Assembly (NCBI GenBank): GCA_945903465.1
Contig: CAMDOF010000063.1
Coordinates: forward strand, 1-38,325
Reading direction: 5' to 3'
DNA length: 38,325 bases
Origin: Opitutus sp. GAS368
Lineage (GTDB): Bacteria > Verrucomicrobiota > Verrucomicrobiia > Opitutales > Opitutaceae
Shown here: piece by piece, positions 23,182-31,377 of the stretch
Numbering within the stretch: the stretch's first letter is position 1
Layout of the letters: each line of letters starts with the position of its first letter
Made by a program: the position numbers and the translations under genes
The notes under the pieces: generated by a model
Database searches by the model: none
Seen by the model: the letters and a program-made list of their open reading frames with translations, nothing else
What the model was told of the DNA's origin: nothing

Positions 23182-26064
23182 TTACCATTCCATCGTAACA
23201 GTGGTGATAAATTGGCGGGGTTCCGTGAAGCGAGGCCACGTGTAGCTATTGCCTTGATCAGAGTGGAGATTGAAAATGTTGTTCACGTTGAGTTGGGTGG
23301 TCCAGCTACGGCCGAAAAATTTACGTCGGTAGGTGACGAACGGATTTACTAAAATGGTGCTGTCGGTTTTGGTGGCGGGAAGGATGACTTGCCCGCCAGA
23401 GGAGAGAGCACTGCGGGCCTTACCGAGCGCGTAGCGGGTGGATAGGCCGACGGCGAAACCCTTGAAACGGCCCTCGGTAAAGCTGTAACGCGTCGTCAGG
23501 TTGGCGGTCTCGCGCCGGACGGCGCGGACGGCGCCCTCGGTATCGTCGAGGAGTTGCTGGGTAATGCTGGTGGCGTTGTCGGGGTTGAGGCCTTGAGCTT
23601 GGGCTGCGGTGCGGGCGCTGGCGAGATAGGGACGGACGAGCGGAAAGAAACGGCCGAAGATCACGCGGTTCATGGAGTAGGTGGCGCGCACTGTCCACTG
23701 GCGGGTGACGTTGGATTGCAGTTCAAATTCCCAGCCGGAGGTTGATTGATCGCGATAATCGCCGGTCCCGAGCAGACGCTGACCGGCGGGGAGGAGCGCA
23801 TTGAGCTCAGTCTGCGCGGCGGCACTGAGGCCGAGAGCGTTGTTTTCAGCGGTGGTTTGAAACCGGGTGAGGGTGGCGTTGATCCGGTCGGCCCATAAAT
23901 TGAATCGGAGGCTGAACTCGCGCCCTTCGCCTGTACGCGGGAGGCGGGGTCGACCCCCGAGTTCGAAGCTGACGCTATCGGTGAACAGGGAAGATTCGAA
24001 GTAGCCAGCGGCGAAGGCGAGCCAAGGCAGGACGCGGAAGACCCCGCCATAAGTTTGGTTGGTGGCGTAAGTGCGGTTGAACGGTTCTACCGGGATGTTA
24101 TAGCCGGCAGGATTGGCGATGGGTTGGCCAGTGAGATCAACCAGCTGGGTCTCTCCGGTGGCTGGCACGGTGATGACGGCGCGACTGCGATTTTGGCGGA
24201 AGTATTCGCGACTGAGGCCGGTGCTGGTGCGCAGGCGCTCGCTGAAAAAGGATCCGAGGGTGGTGAGATTAGCTGATCCGAGCGTCTGGTCGAAGCGCGT
24301 ATTACCGGTGCCGCTGCGGTAGAACGTCGTGACGCCCGGCGCGACGCGCAGGCGGAGCGCTTCGTCGCTGTTGCCGTCGGCCAGGTAGTGGATGGGGTTG
24401 ACCCCATTATTCGCATAAGTGGCGGCGGCGCCGGTGAGACCGCGGCGGGCAATTTCCTCTTTTGCCATGGCGAAGGAGTAGGTATCGAGGTAATTGCGTT
24501 CGTGGCGGTAATTGGCGCCAGCGACCGCGCGGATCGAGGAATTCCAGAACGGGAGTTTGGTGTCAAAAACTGCGGACGTGCGCCAGCCGGCCGCCTTGTT
24601 GCCATCGGTGGTGTAGGTGGGGGCGTAGGCGAGGAAAAGCTGCTCGAATCGAGGGTTAGGCGTGGTGGTGTTCGGAAGGGAAGGGTGGGGCAAGACGCGG
24701 TTGACATCGATGAAGACGGCCCGGGAGTTGATGCCAAGGGCGCCGGCGGAGGAGTAGGTTTGAATCCGAGTGGTGGCGTCGGTCTGGCCGTTGTGGGCAA
24801 ATAGTAGGCGGAGATGCGGGCCGACCGAGTGGGCGAGTTCGAGATTGTAGGCGTAGAAATCGCTATCGTGGCGATTATCGGGCCCGCTCCAGTCTTCGCC
24901 ATCGGGGATGATGTTATAAGGAATCGTGACGAGAGGAATGCGCAGAGGATTTTGCGGGTCGAGGCCGGTCGCGTTAGCAGCGGCGGTGAGGGTGACAGAG
25001 TTTCGGAACGTCGTCGTGGCCGTGGACTGCATATCGTAGAGGGCGCCGTTGAAATCGAAGTACGTATGAGTGCTACCGGGGGCGGCGATGCGGCGCATCC
25101 CGACGCCGTTAACTTGGATACCGGCGGCGATCGGATCGGCATCGGCGCCGTTGGTGCCGGACCCGCGGACATAAGGCTTCACGGCATCGTTGAGATGAAG
25201 AGTGCTCTGATTGTTGCGCGTGTGACCGCGCTCGAAGTTGAGATCGATTTGCGTGCGACGATGGACGAATGGCTCCCAGCGCAGAGCGCCGGCGTAACCG
25301 CGGAAGTCCCGATTGGCGCGTTGGCGGAACTGTTCGACTTCGGAGTTGAGCGCGTTAAACCGGAGCGCGAGGCGCGATTGGATGGGCTGGTTAATATCAA
25401 CCGAGAAACGTTGGGTCCCGAAGTTGTCGTAGCGGACGGTGGCACTGGCGCGTCGCCGGAAGTTGGCGCGTTTAGTGGCGATATTGATGATGCCGGTGGG
25501 GTCGACATCGCCGTAGGCGAGACCGCCGGGCCCGCGCGCAAATTCGATTCGCTCGGTGTTGTAGGCGTCCTCCGGGAGAAACCAGACGAAACCATCACGC
25601 AATTGGCGGAGTGAAGGAATGCCGCGGAAACTGATTTGGTTACCGGAGCGGGAGCCCACGGGGGCGCCGATCGTGCCAGTGTCATTAAAAATATTTTCCG
25701 CGCCGACGGCAAACTCCACCGCTCCGAAGAAATCGTTGAGAGCGAGATCGCTCATGAGATCGGCCGTGAAGACCGAAATCGAATTGGGGAGGTTGGCGAG
25801 TTTCTCGTTGGTGCGCGTGCCGGCGAGCGCGGAAGAGGCGGCATAGCCCTTGTCATCGGTTGCGTTGACCTCAAAAGGCGACAGTACGATCGCCTCGGCG
25901 GAAGCCGACGCGCTGGTCGGATCCGCGCGGACGGCCGGGGCCACGGCGGCGAGACTGGTGGTGAGGTAAAGGAGCGGTGCGGTCAGGCTGAAGGCGCGGA
26001 GGTGGCGGCCGAGGCGTTCGAGACCGCGGGCGGGGAACTGGAGATTTAAGTCAGGCCGAAACAT
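23182..26064 (-). CDS. TonB-dependent receptor, Opitutaceae style
   Basis: This 960-aa outer-membrane receptor has a long N-terminal signal region ending near AVRADP, then LSPFEVNATDDKGYAASSAL and AGTRTNEKL, a motif set I associate with Opitutaceae receptors. The plug (about 80-190) has QISFRGIPSLRQLRDGF and ARGPGGLAYGDVDPTGIINI. The barrel runs to the C-terminus, ending VTMEW with a terminal aromatic residue. Such receptors take up carbohydrate fragments, metal complexes or other large solutes using TonB-ExbBD energy. The ligand is unknown. It stands alone, with aroB divergent from it across 189 bp. It is clearly different in length and sequence from the receptor at 18886-20985. Confidence 0.93.
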   Translation of the reverse strand: MFRPDLNLQFPARGLERLGRHLRAFSLTAPLLYLTTSLAAVAPAVRADPTSASASAEAIVLSPFEVNATDDKGYAASSALAGTRTNEKLANLPNSISVFTADLMSDLALNDFFGAVEFAVGAENIFNDTGTIGAPVGSRSGNQISFRGIPSLRQLRDGFVWFLPEDAYNTERIEFARGPGGLAYGDVDPTGIINIATKRANFRRRASATVRYDNFGTQRFSVDINQPIQSRLALRFNALNSEVEQFRQRANRDFRGYAGALRWEPFVHRRTQIDLNFERGHTRNNQSTLHLNDAVKPYVRGSGTNGADADPIAAGIQVNGVGMRRIAAPGSTHTYFDFNGALYDMQSTATTTFRNSVTLTAAANATGLDPQNPLRIPLVTIPYNIIPDGEDWSGPDNRHDSDFYAYNLELAHSVGPHLRLLFAHNGQTDATTRIQTYSSAGALGINSRAVFIDVNRVLPHPSLPNTTTPNPRFEQLFLAYAPTYTTDGNKAAGWRTSAVFDTKLPFWNSSIRAVAGANYRHERNYLDTYSFAMAKEEIARRGLTGAAATYANNGVNPIHYLADGNSDEALRLRVAPGVTTFYRSGTGNTRFDQTLGSANLTTLGSFFSERLRTSTGLSREYFRQNRSRAVITVPATGETQLVDLTGQPIANPAGYNIPVEPFNRTYATNQTYGGVFRVLPWLAFAAGYFESSLFTDSVSFELGGRPRLPRTGEGREFSLRFNLWADRINATLTRFQTTAENNALGLSAAAQTELNALLPAGQRLLGTGDYRDQSTSGWEFELQSNVTRQWTVRATYSMNRVIFGRFFPLVRPYLASARTAAQAQGLNPDNATSITQQLLDDTEGAVRAVRRETANLTTRYSFTEGRFKGFAVGLSTRYALGKARSALSSGGQVILPATKTDSTILVNPFVTYRRKFFGRSWTTQLNVNNIFNLHSDQGNSYTWPRFTEPRQFITTVTMEW

Positions 26065-26253
26065 AGGGAAATTAAGTTGGAATGAGGCTGACGATTCAAA
26101 ACGCTTCCTTTGGGTTGGGCGTGAGGAATGCTGAAGTCAGAGGATCAAGGCAGGCGCGCTCTTGAGAATTCAATATAAATCCCGGTGGGCGCGAAGGTGG
26201 CCGGTGGCTTAACTTCTCCTCGACGTCACGCCGACGGCGGCGTTTAACCGAGC

Positions 26254-27339
26254 ATGGTCGATTCCCTTCGGGTGAGTTTAGGTGAGCGCTCGTATTCCCT
26301 CTATTTTGGGGAGAACTTGGCTGCGCAGGTGAGTGCAGAGGTAACGCGTTTACGGTCGCAAGGCCGGCGGGTGGCGGTGCTGACAGATGCGACGGTGGCT
26401 CGCGCGCAAGGTGGGGCGATCAAGGCGATGATGGGCGATGCGCCCGTGTTGGCGGTGAGGCCGGGGGAAACGGCCAAGTCGTTGGCGGGGGTCGGCCAAG
26501 TATGGGATTTTATGGCTGGGAGTAAACTCGATCGGGGCGGGGTCCTCTTCGCCGTGGGTGGCGGGGTCGTGGGAGACCTGGGGGGCTTTGCCGCCGCCAC
26601 GTGGTTGCGGGGGGTGGATTTTTACCAGGTGCCGACAACCTTATTGGCGATGGTGGATAGCTCAGTGGGAGGGAAAACGGGGATCAACAGCGCCGCGGGG
26701 AAAAATCTTGTGGGATCGTTTCACCAGCCGCGAGCCGTCTTTATTGCGACGGCGCTGTTGGGCACGCTGCCGGCGAGGGAGTTCGCGGCGGGTATGGCTG
26801 AAGTCATCAAATACGGGCTGCTTGGCGATGAGGCGCTTTTTGAAATGTTGGCCGTTAGTCCGATGACGGCGGGGCGGGTCGAGTTGCCGGGGGTGATTCG
26901 GCGGTGTTGTGCGATTAAGGCGGGCATCGTCGAGGCCGATGAACGGGAGACGGCGAAATCGGGTGGGCGCGCCCTCCTCAACCTCGGGCACACGTTTGGT
27001 CATGCGATCGAGAATGCGGCTGGTTATGGAGAGTATCTGCACGGTGAGGCCGTCGCGATCGGACTGGTCGCGGCCGCGCGGTTGTCGCATAAAATGGGAT
27101 TCATCACGGCCGAGTCGGTGGGGCGAATTGAGCGGGTGATCGCGGCGCATCATTTGCCGACGCAGTTGCGAGCGCCGCTGGCTTGGGCTGATTTGCATGA
27201 GGCGATGACGCGGGATAAGAAAGTTCGCGCGGGGGGCCTGCGGTTTGTGGTATTGCAGCGGATGGGTGAAGCCACGACGGCGGACGCCGTGCCGCTGGAT
27301 CTGGTGGCGGCGAGTTGCCGTGAAGTGGGAGCGACCTGA
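26254..27339 (+). CDS. aroB: 3-dehydroquinate synthase
   Basis: This 361-aa enzyme catalyses the second step of the shikimate pathway, converting DAHP to 3-dehydroquinate. Hallmarks are GGGVVGDLGGFAAATWLRG (NAD binding), PTTLLAMVDSSVGGKTGIN, AAGKNLVG, and the zinc ligands in MAEVIKYG (Glu), NLGHTFGHAIE (His) and LHGEAVAIG (His). Length matches the family. It opens a plus-strand run with an unknown gene, lpxA and pdxA. Because the pathway leads to chorismate, it could indirectly feed the chorismate-lyase-like enzyme at 7898-8545, but the two lie in separate transcripts and aroB is a normal housekeeping gene. Confidence 0.97.
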   Translation: MVDSLRVSLGERSYSLYFGENLAAQVSAEVTRLRSQGRRVAVLTDATVARAQGGAIKAMMGDAPVLAVRPGETAKSLAGVGQVWDFMAGSKLDRGGVLFAVGGGVVGDLGGFAAATWLRGVDFYQVPTTLLAMVDSSVGGKTGINSAAGKNLVGSFHQPRAVFIATALLGTLPAREFAAGMAEVIKYGLLGDEALFEMLAVSPMTAGRVELPGVIRRCCAIKAGIVEADERETAKSGGRALLNLGHTFGHAIENAAGYGEYLHGEAVAIGLVAAARLSHKMGFITAESVGRIERVIAAHHLPTQLRAPLAWADLHEAMTRDKKVRAGGLRFVVLQRMGEATTADAVPLDLVAASCREVGAT

Positions 27340-27461
27340 AATGAGATTGGCTTGCGCAGGCTTCGCGAGGGCCCGATGCAAGGATCTGCGTCTGGCGGTG
27401 GCCAGCGGGCCGAGCCTCGCCGGGCCCCGCCCACCGTTTACCTGAAAACCTAAAACCGACC

Positions 27462-28106
27462 ATGTCTGCCATCGACGAAGGAATTGTGCGCGAGTACTTC
27501 GAGCAAAACGGCTTTCTCGTGCGGCAAGCGCGCAAGTACCAAGTCTCAGCCCGTCGCAAAATTGCGGAAGAAGAGATCGATTTGATTGTCTATAATCCAC
27601 TTTGGCGGCGGGACGCGCGCCCGCCGGATTTTTTCCTATTTCCGACGGAGTTGCCCTTTGTCCAAAAAGCCATTGTGGCGGTCAAGGGCTGGCACACGGG
27701 CGTATTCACCCCGAATATGTTGAAGAGCAGTCCGGAGATTTTTGGATTTCTTCAGGAAAACGTCCTTAAAGAAGCGGCGCGATTATTTCCGAGCGAGGCG
27801 GGCGGAGGCGCGGCGGGCGCGTTGACGAAGATATTGGTGTTGCCGAGCTTGCCGACCGCGGAGCCCTTTCGCTCGCAGAGCGTCGCTCTATTAAAGGAGC
27901 ATGGGGTGGATGCGATTATTTCGTTTCGTTCCATGTTGCTCGACCTTTTGGCGAAGATTGAAATCAACCAGAATTATAATAAAAGTGACACCCTTCAGGT
28001 GATGCGGTTGCTGAAGAATTACGACCTCTTGAAAGACACTCAAATGGAGCTCCCGGCTGATCGGGGTGCGCCCTTGACGCCGCGACGTGCGCGTAACGTT
28101 CCCTGA
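27462..28106 (+). CDS. Protein of unknown function, possible PD-(D/E)XK-like fold
   Basis: This 214-aa, soluble, charged protein was not recognised. The N-terminal half has the pattern RKIAEEEIDLIVYNP (about 31-45) followed by a strand KAIVAVKGWHTGVF (about 67-80). This spacing resembles the D...hxK core of PD-(D/E)XK nuclease-like folds, but the usual acidic residue before the lysine is alanine, so catalysis is doubtful. The C-terminus (about 170-214) has a helix-rich segment and an Arg/Pro tail. It is 122 bp after aroB and ends 3 bp before lpxA, so it is probably co-transcribed with lpxA and pdxA. Its place in an envelope/cofactor cluster gives no firm functional clue. Confidence 0.8.
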   Translation: MSAIDEGIVREYFEQNGFLVRQARKYQVSARRKIAEEEIDLIVYNPLWRRDARPPDFFLFPTELPFVQKAIVAVKGWHTGVFTPNMLKSSPEIFGFLQENVLKEAARLFPSEAGGGAAGALTKILVLPSLPTAEPFRSQSVALLKEHGVDAIISFRSMLLDLLAKIEINQNYNKSDTLQVMRLLKNYDLLKDTQMELPADRGAPLTPRRARNVP

Positions 28107-28109
28107 TCT

Positions 28110-28868
28110 GTGTCCACGAATATTCATCCTACCGCCCTCGTTGAACCGGGCGCTCAATTGGGCGCGGACTGTGAAATTATGGCCTATGCGGTCGTGACGC
28201 GGCATTGCGTGCTGGGTGATCGCGTGGTGGTGCATCCATTTGCCGTCATTGGGGGCGATCCGCAGTATCTCGCGTTTAATCGGGCGATGGTCACGGGGGT
28301 CAGGATTGGCGCGGGGACGGTGCTGCGGGAGCACGTGACGGTGAATCGGTCGATTTACGAGGGGAAAGTCACGGTAATTGGCGAGAGTTGTTTTTTGATG
28401 GCGGCGAGCCACGTGGCGCACGATTGCGAGCTGGCGGAGCGGGTCGTTATGGCCAATGGTGCGTTATTGGCGGGGCACGTGAGTGTGGGTGAGCAGACGT
28501 TTCTCGGAGGAGGGGCGGCGGTGCACCAATTCTGTCGGATTGGCGGGAGTGTGATGGTGGCGGGCCATGCGTCGATTACGCGGGACGTGCCGCCGTTTAC
28601 GATGGTGGCGGAACGCGACGCCGTGATTGGGTTAAACGCCGTGGGGCTCCGCCGGCGCGGGTTGAGTCGGGCATTGATTGGCGCGCTGAAGGAAGCTTAT
28701 CGGGACGTTTATTTTACGCCGGGAAATATTCGGGAGGTGGCGGCGCAACTCTTGGCGGCGAACGCCGGGCACGCACCGGAAGTCGAGCGGTTTCTCCAGT
28801 TTTTTACTCAGGGTAAACGCGGATTTGCGCGGGTGCGGCGGCTGGCCGAGTCGGGGGCAGCCGAGTGA
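28110..28868 (+). CDS. lpxA: Acyl-ACP--UDP-N-acetylglucosamine O-acyltransferase
   Basis: This 252-aa enzyme carries out the first step of lipid A synthesis, transferring a hydroxyacyl chain from ACP to UDP-GlcNAc. It opens with NIHPTALVEPGA and shows left-handed beta-helix hexapeptide repeats. IGGDPQYLAF follows, then ASHVAHDC, where His104 matches catalytic His125 of E. coli LpxA, and VHQFCRIG. The C-terminal helical part (GLRRRGLS...) also matches LpxA. The start is GTG, 3 bp after the unknown gene, and its stop overlaps the pdxA GTG. The N-terminal helix domain is about one coil shorter than in E. coli. Other lpx genes and fabZ, its usual neighbours, are absent here. Confidence 0.95.
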   Translation: MSTNIHPTALVEPGAQLGADCEIMAYAVVTRHCVLGDRVVVHPFAVIGGDPQYLAFNRAMVTGVRIGAGTVLREHVTVNRSIYEGKVTVIGESCFLMAASHVAHDCELAERVVMANGALLAGHVSVGEQTFLGGGAAVHQFCRIGGSVMVAGHASITRDVPPFTMVAERDAVIGLNAVGLRRRGLSRALIGALKEAYRDVYFTPGNIREVAAQLLAANAGHAPEVERFLQFFTQGKRGFARVRRLAESGAAE

Positions 28869-29881
28869 AAAGGGAAGACGCTAGGCCGGGTAAGATGAGC
28901 GATCGTTGGGGCAGCGGGCGGCGAGCGGGGGCGGTTGCTTTGCAAAAAAAAGCCGTGGGCAAGCTCGCGTTTACTTGCGGGGATCCGGCCGGCGTCGGCC
29001 CAGAAATTATTGCGTCGTGGCTCGCGCATCACCGGCGGGCGGCCGGGGACGTGGCGGTGATTGGGCCGGCGCGATGGTTGGCCGGATTGAAGACGCGGGC
29101 GGACAAAATCGCGGTGGGTCTGCCGAGGTTTATGGCGGTGCCAGGGCGGCCCAGTGGGGAAGGTGCGCTCGTCGCTTGGGCCGCGATGGAGCGGGCGGCG
29201 GCGGGCTGTCTGGCCGGTGAATTTGCCGGGGTCGTGACCGGACCGGTGAGCAAAGCGGAATTGGCGCGCATCGGGTATGGGTTTCCTGGTCAAACGGAAT
29301 TTTTCGCGGCGCGTTGGGGCGGGGAACCGGTGATGGCTTTTTGCGGGGGGCGTTTGCGCGTGGTGTTGGCGACTTGGCACCTCCCGCTGGCTCAGGTGGC
29401 CAAACGGATTACACCTCGCTTGCTGCAACGCACGGTGGCGGCGGCGGATGCGCTCGCGCGGTCGGAAGGGTTGGCGCAGCCACGGATTGGTGTCTGCGGC
29501 TTGAATCCGCACGCGGGGGAGGAGGGTTTGCTCGGCTCGGAGGAGCGGCAGCGTCTTGATCCGGCGCTGGACCAACTGCGCATTCGCTACCCTGGGTTGT
29601 CGCGGTGCCAGCCGGGCGACACGTTGTTCGCGCGGGCTTTGCGCGGGGAGTTTGATGTGGTCGTGGCGATGTATCATGACCAAGGGCTTGCCCCGTTGAA
29701 AGTGATCGACTTTGACGAGGCGGTTAATGTGACGCTGGGCTTGCCGCACGTGCGCACGAGTCCGGATCACGGCACGGCGTTTGGGATCGCGGGGCAAGGT
29801 TCCGCCCGCGTCACGAGTTTCGGAAATGCCGTCCGCGTTGCTCGACAGCTCCTGGCGGTGCGAGCGCGGCAGAAGGTTTAA
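28865..29881 (+). CDS. pdxA: 4-hydroxythreonine-4-phosphate dehydrogenase
   Basis: This 338-aa enzyme of the DXP-dependent pyridoxal phosphate route oxidises 4-phosphohydroxy-L-threonine. It carries FTCGDPAGVGPEII (N-terminal nucleotide/metal region) and the three metal-binding His positions in ATWHLPLAQV, MYHDQGLAPLK and TSPDHGTAFGIAG. Start choice is uncertain: the GTG at 28865 overlaps lpxA as GTGA and suits translational coupling. An ATG at 28898 and a GTG at 28955 would leave shorter N-termini closer to the family norm. It is the last gene before the terminator at 30002-30041. Housekeeping cofactor synthesis is the expected role. Confidence 0.95.
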   Translation: MKREDARPGKMSDRWGSGRRAGAVALQKKAVGKLAFTCGDPAGVGPEIIASWLAHHRRAAGDVAVIGPARWLAGLKTRADKIAVGLPRFMAVPGRPSGEGALVAWAAMERAAAGCLAGEFAGVVTGPVSKAELARIGYGFPGQTEFFAARWGGEPVMAFCGGRLRVVLATWHLPLAQVAKRITPRLLQRTVAAADALARSEGLAQPRIGVCGLNPHAGEEGLLGSEERQRLDPALDQLRIRYPGLSRCQPGDTLFARALRGEFDVVVAMYHDQGLAPLKVIDFDEAVNVTLGLPHVRTSPDHGTAFGIAGQGSARVTSFGNAVRVARQLLAVRARQKV

Positions 29882-30001
29882 ACGCAGTGGCTCAGAAAGG
29901 GCCGATGGCGGCAGTGCGCGCTGCCCTCGGGCCGGCCGCGATCGGGCAAGGTGCCGGGCGTGAGGGAGGGTCTCTAAAGATCAGGCTAATCGGCGAGCAA
30001 G

Positions 30002-30041
30002 CCGCGCGGGTGGGCGGATGGGGTTGCGCGCGGTTTTTTTT
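30002..30041 (+). terminator. Intrinsic terminator after pdxA
   Basis: A 7-bp GC-only stem, CCGCGCG (30002-30008) pairing with CGCGCGG (30027-30033), has an 18-nt loop and is followed directly by eight T residues (30034-30041). It lies 121 bp after the pdxA stop and 98 bp before the adaptor gene of the efflux operon, so it separates the two plus-strand units. Confidence 0.65.
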
Positions 30042-30138
30042 CGAAGTTATCGAAAACTCTAGCAACGGTTGGCCAGTCGTGGTCGTCTGTCGAAACGTGC
30101 GCGGCGGGGCGTTTGCTTCTTCGCCAGAAATTTAATCT

Positions 30139-31377
30139 ATGCCTCCTCTTCCCCCTTCTCGTAACCGCTGGTTTCTTCTTAGTGTCGTCGCGGTCATCTT
30201 TGGCGTGGCCATTTGGTATTTCGGCTTCCAAGCGGAGCCCCCCAAGGCGACAGCTACGGGGAGTATGTATCGTTCGCGGGGCAAAGGAGCGCCGCCGACT
30301 CCGGTGCGGGCGGTCCCGGTGCTCCGCCAAGACTTGGTGGTGCGCTTGCGGGCGATTGGCACGGTAGCACCTTTAAACACCGTCGCCGTCCGCAGTCGCG
30401 TGGAAGGACAATTACTCCGCGTGCTTTTCGAAGAGGGGCAGGAAGTGACGAAGGGGCAGGTGTTGGCAGAGATCGATCCGTTGCCTTTCAAGATACGCTT
30501 GAATCAAGTGGAGGGGAGCCAGCGGCAGAACTTGTCGCAGTTGGCAACGGCGCGGGCTGACTTGGTGCGGTTCAAACAATTGCACGCGCAAACGCTCGTG
30601 ACGCAGCAGCAGTTGGAAGCGCAACAATCATTGGTGGTAGAGCGGGAGGGTGCGGTCGCGGCAGATCAGGCGCAGGTCGATGATGCGCGGCGGCAACTCG
30701 CCTACACTAAAGTGGAGGCGCCCATTCCGGGCCGGCTCGGTCTTCGGCAGATTGACGTCGGCAACTTGGTGCGGCCGAGCGATGCGGTCGGGCTGGTCGT
30801 CCTTACTCAGATGCGCCCGATTTCAGTGGTGTTTACGGTGCCGGAAATCGATCTTCCCAAAGTCGTGGCGCCCATGCGAGCGGGCGAGCAACTCGAGGTG
30901 GAAGCGTGGGATCGGAGCGAGCAAACCCGCGTGGCGACGGGGGTGCTCAAAACGGTGGATAATCAGATTGATCTGGCGACGGGGACTCTTCGCTTGAAGG
31001 CAGAATTCACCAATGCCGATGAGAAACTTTTTCCGAATCAATTTGTGAATATCCGGTTACGGGTCCGCACGTTGGTCAATGCCGTGGTGGTGCCGGCGGC
31101 GGCCGTGCAGTACGGCTCGCGGGGCTCCTATGTTTTCCTGATTAACGAGAAGCAGGAAGCCACGATTCGCGATGTGGTTTTGGGTCCGATCGATGGCGTT
31201 AATCAAGCGGTCCTCAAAGGCCTGGAAGGCGGTGAATCGGTCGTTTTGGAGGGATTCGATCGCTTAAGGGAGGGGCGCAGCGTGGTCCCGATTGGGGCTG
31301 AACCGGTCAAAGGTGAGAAAGGCGGTAAAGGAGAAAAAAAAGGTAAGGGTGAGAAAGCGGGGAAGAAGGATAAATGA
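30139..31377 (+). CDS. mdtA: RND efflux periplasmic adaptor, MdtA type
   Basis: This 412-aa membrane fusion protein has an N-terminal anchor ([20 protein letters not shown], about 11-30) and no lipobox. A lipoyl half ([19 protein letters not shown]) is followed by an alpha-helical hairpin (about 125-190), the second lipoyl half ([20 protein letters not shown]) and beta-barrel/membrane-proximal domains. It links an inner-membrane RND pump to an outer-membrane channel. The C-terminus is a Lys/Gly/Glu-rich tail (about 385-412) not typical in this extreme form. The stop overlaps the mdtB start as ATGA, so the two are co-translated. Confidence 0.92.
   Translation: MPPLPPSRNRWFLLSVVAVIFGVAIWYFGFQAEPPKATATGSMYRSRGKGAPPTPVRAVPVLRQDLVVRLRAIGTVAPLNTVAVRSRVEGQLLRVLFEEGQEVTKGQVLAEIDPLPFKIRLNQVEGSQRQNLSQLATARADLVRFKQLHAQTLVTQQQLEAQQSLVVEREGAVAADQAQVDDARRQLAYTKVEAPIPGRLGLRQIDVGNLVRPSDAVGLVVLTQMRPISVVFTVPEIDLPKVVAPMRAGEQLEVEAWDRSEQTRVATGVLKTVDNQIDLATGTLRLKAEFTNADEKLFPNQFVNIRLRVRTLVNAVVVPAAAVQYGSRGSYVFLINEKQEATIRDVVLGPIDGVNQAVLKGLEGGESVVLEGFDRLREGRSVVPIGAEPVKGEKGGKGEKKGKGEKAGKKDK

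Noticed and set aside
26162..26179. TTGAGA and TATAAA as an aroB promoter
   Set aside because: The two hexamers are only 6 bp apart, far from the usual 16-18 bp spacing.
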